DNA of 16,194 nt, from the NCBI GenBank assembly GCA_963579025.1, contig CAUZFZ010000205.1, positions 1 through 16,194 on the forward strand, given 5' to 3'. The number at the start of each line of letters is the position of its first letter. Positions within the stretch are counted from its first letter, which is position 1. This document shows, piece by piece, positions 12,401 through 15,400 of this stretch. The notes under the pieces were generated by a model. It made no database searches. It worked only from the letters and a program-made list of their open reading frames with translations, and had not been told where the DNA came from. The translations under genes were made by a program, and so were the position numbers. This DNA comes from CAUZFZ01 sp963579025. GTDB lineage: Bacteria; Planctomycetota; Planctomycetia; Planctomycetales; Planctomycetaceae.

Positions 12401-15400
12401 TGTTCGCGAATTCCACTGGCCTGAGCGCCGATGTTCCGATGGGCGGTGCGACAGCCACCATCACGGTCAACAACTCGGTTGGACTAATTGTAAACGACTA
12501 CATCCGCATCGGTGACGAACTGATGCGGATTACGATGATCAACGGTAATGATCTGGTTGTGAACCGCGCTGAGCAGGGCACGACTGCCGATGCCCATAAC
12601 GCCGATGATCGGGTTTCTGTCAATTACCTGAACGTGTCGGCCGTGCCGATTGGCGGCCAGGTGATCGGCGACAGCGTGGCCAACAATCAGCTCAACGTGG
12701 CGGCTATCGGCGATCGCGGTGCGTTCTCCACGACACCCGCCCTGCACAACACTCCGGCGGACGTGCGGATTGACCGGCTGACGGTCAATCGTCGCGCGGC
12801 CGGTACGATGGCCAACATTCACGCGTTGGGGACACCGATCGGTGCCAATTCGACGCAGAAGCCGCTTGTGATGTCGCTGGATCATCTGGCGGCCGGCGGC
12901 GTGACGGTGGATCTGAACCAGCTGACGGTGGATCGTGGAGTCGAGACCACTACGGCCGCGACGCATGTTGCCACGACCGCGGCAACGGCGACATTCAACG
13001 TTCGTATTGATGACGAACTTCTGCTTGTCACGGATGTGACAGGGAACGTCCTGACGGTCATTCGTGGCCTCAATGGAACGGCCACCACCGCACACGTCAT
13101 CGGGTCGACCGTCATCCAGAATCAGTTCATTACGACGCGGGCCGCCAATGGCACGCTGTCGGCCGCACACACCGCTGCTTCGACTGTCAATCGGATCGAG
13201 ACAACCGGGACGCTTAACTTCGATGCGACGGCCACGGACATTCAGACAGCTCTGGTGGGGCTGCCGAGTATTGGAGCGGGAGACGTCACCGTCACTGGTG
13301 GTCCGTTGACAGGCAACGGCCTGTTCGCCGGTAATCCGGTTACGGTCACATTCCAGGGAGCACTGGCGGCGACGGACATCGCCAACCTGACGGCCGACAC
13401 CACCGGATTCGGCGGCGACGAAATTCAGCGGATTACGCTGGGCCCCAACTTCACGGCCGGTACGTTCCAGCTTCAGTTTGACGGTGACACCACCGCCCCA
13501 CTCAGCTTCGACGCCACACCGGCACAGATCGAAGCCGCGCTGGAAGCCCTGCCCTCGGTGGCCGGGATCGATCTGACGGTCACGTCGGTCTTCGGTGGTG
13601 GCCAATTGGATGCGGATTCCGGTCCACCGACAGCCGCGGACCCCATCGATATCGAATTCACGGCCACCGGTGTGGATCAGAACGATATCACCATCGTGAA
13701 CGCGACCACCCTGGTGAGCAACGAACTGCAGACGCTGTTGTCCTTCGACTTCCCGACACCACCGACCGGCGGCAACTTCCGGTTGCAGTTCACCGGAATT
13801 CCGGCTCTGCCTCTGGCTGGCGGCGAAACACTCGACATTCCCTTCAACGCGAACGCGGCCGCCGTGCAGGCGGCCCTGAATCTGATTCCGTCTCTCACGG
13901 GCAACGTCACCGTCACCGGAACGAACATGCTCACCGGGCTCACGGTCGAGTACACCGGAGCGATCCTGGCAGATGTCGATGTCCCCCAGCTCGTTGTCTC
14001 GAATGACGCTCTGGTGGGAACTGCGTTCGCTCAGGTGCAGGTCGGGACGACGACTGATGGCGGCAGCGATGGAACTGTGGTCGAACAGTTCGCTGGCGGA
14101 TCGGCTGACGTGCAGTTCAACGTCACGGCCGACGGTGTCCGCAGCGTATTCGATTCACTTGTCGACCTGTCCAGTCTCGGCGCGACGGACATTCTGGTTT
14201 CCGGGGGCGATCTGCCCGGCACGGCAGTGACCGTCGTGTTTCAGGGGCCCGGTCTGGCTGGCGTCGACATTGCGGAATTGACCGTGCGGAACGATTTCAT
14301 GTTCCCCGCCCCCGCGACTCAAGCTGTCGTGACCACGACATCACTGGCCAACGACGGCGTTGCCGACAGCTCGATTCAGACGACCGGCGTGGCAGGAGCG
14401 ACGGGACTGGCGTTCTCGCCGCTGGACTACAACCTGTGGCACCCGACGCAGAACCGAGGCTCCGCCAACCTCACGACCACGACGAACGATCCCGGCCACG
14501 GAATCAATCCCGCTCCGGACAACAGCCGGGACGGATCGTTCCTGCACACCGTCGGAGATTTGACCTCAACGCGGACCGATCCCGAGACCGACGGCGGTAA
14601 CAGTTTCTACTTTGGTCTCGAAACGTTTGTGGATGGCATCAACACGATTCCGCCGTACCTGCAGTACGACTCGGTCGGTGGCCAGCTTGGTGTCTTCGAT
14701 TCCCAGACACAGTTGGACCTCACGAGCAACGCCGCAATCGGCGAAAACTACAACCTGCCGGGCGGTGCGTACGGCAGCCTGATCACCGATGCGTTCGACC
14801 TGGTGAGTGCCACGGGCAGCCAGACGACGACCGACCGGCCGGTGCTGTACTTCAATTACTTCCTGGACAGCGAGGACGCTCAGACGACGAGTGTCACCGG
14901 CGCGGCTGACGGCTCGATGCGGGACAGCGCCCGCGTGTTTGTGTTCGTGCCGAACGCGAACACGACGGATCCGACTGATCTGTCTCAGGGCCAATGGAAC
15001 CTGCTGGCAACGAATAACCAGCGGCGCGATACCGTCGATCCAGCGATCATGAACACGGAGTTGCCGTCGTTCGAATCGACCAGCCGCTTTGCCGATCCGG
15101 GTGACCCGCGGCAGCGCGTTCAGGAACTGTACGATGTCAGCGACTGGCGGCAGGCACGTGTTGATCTGTCCGACTTTGTGGGATTGACCGATCTGCGGTT
15201 GCGGTTTGACTTCAGTACGGGCGGCACGGTCACTGATGGGGCCATCACCAGTAACCGTGACAACAACCTGGCCAACTACAATGGCGCAACGTTTACCGAC
15301 ACGTACGGGACCCTTTCGTCGAATGCCCGGGCGCAGACCAACACGGACGAAGGCTTCTTTGTCGACGATCTGATCATTGGCTGGGCCGAACGCGGTGAAA

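Noticed and set aside
8299..13200. CRISPR array or DNA-level satellite
   Set aside because: The repeats are similar at protein level but strongly diverged in DNA, have no constant-length spacers, and keep the reading frame.
8245..13431. Intein as the explanation for the split module
   Set aside because: The insert has no Cys and no intein splicing blocks or homing endonuclease motif. It consists of beta-repeats that continue the open frame.
12484..13605. Antisense open frame of 373 codons, and similar antisense frames at 580-1062, 2689-3603, 4801-5595, 8119-8703 and 14566-15675
   Set aside because: These frames are in codon register with the sense gene, so they are open simply because the sense frame rarely uses TTA, CTA or TCA codons. 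Their translations show no recognisable domain, while the sense strand has coherent domains throughout.
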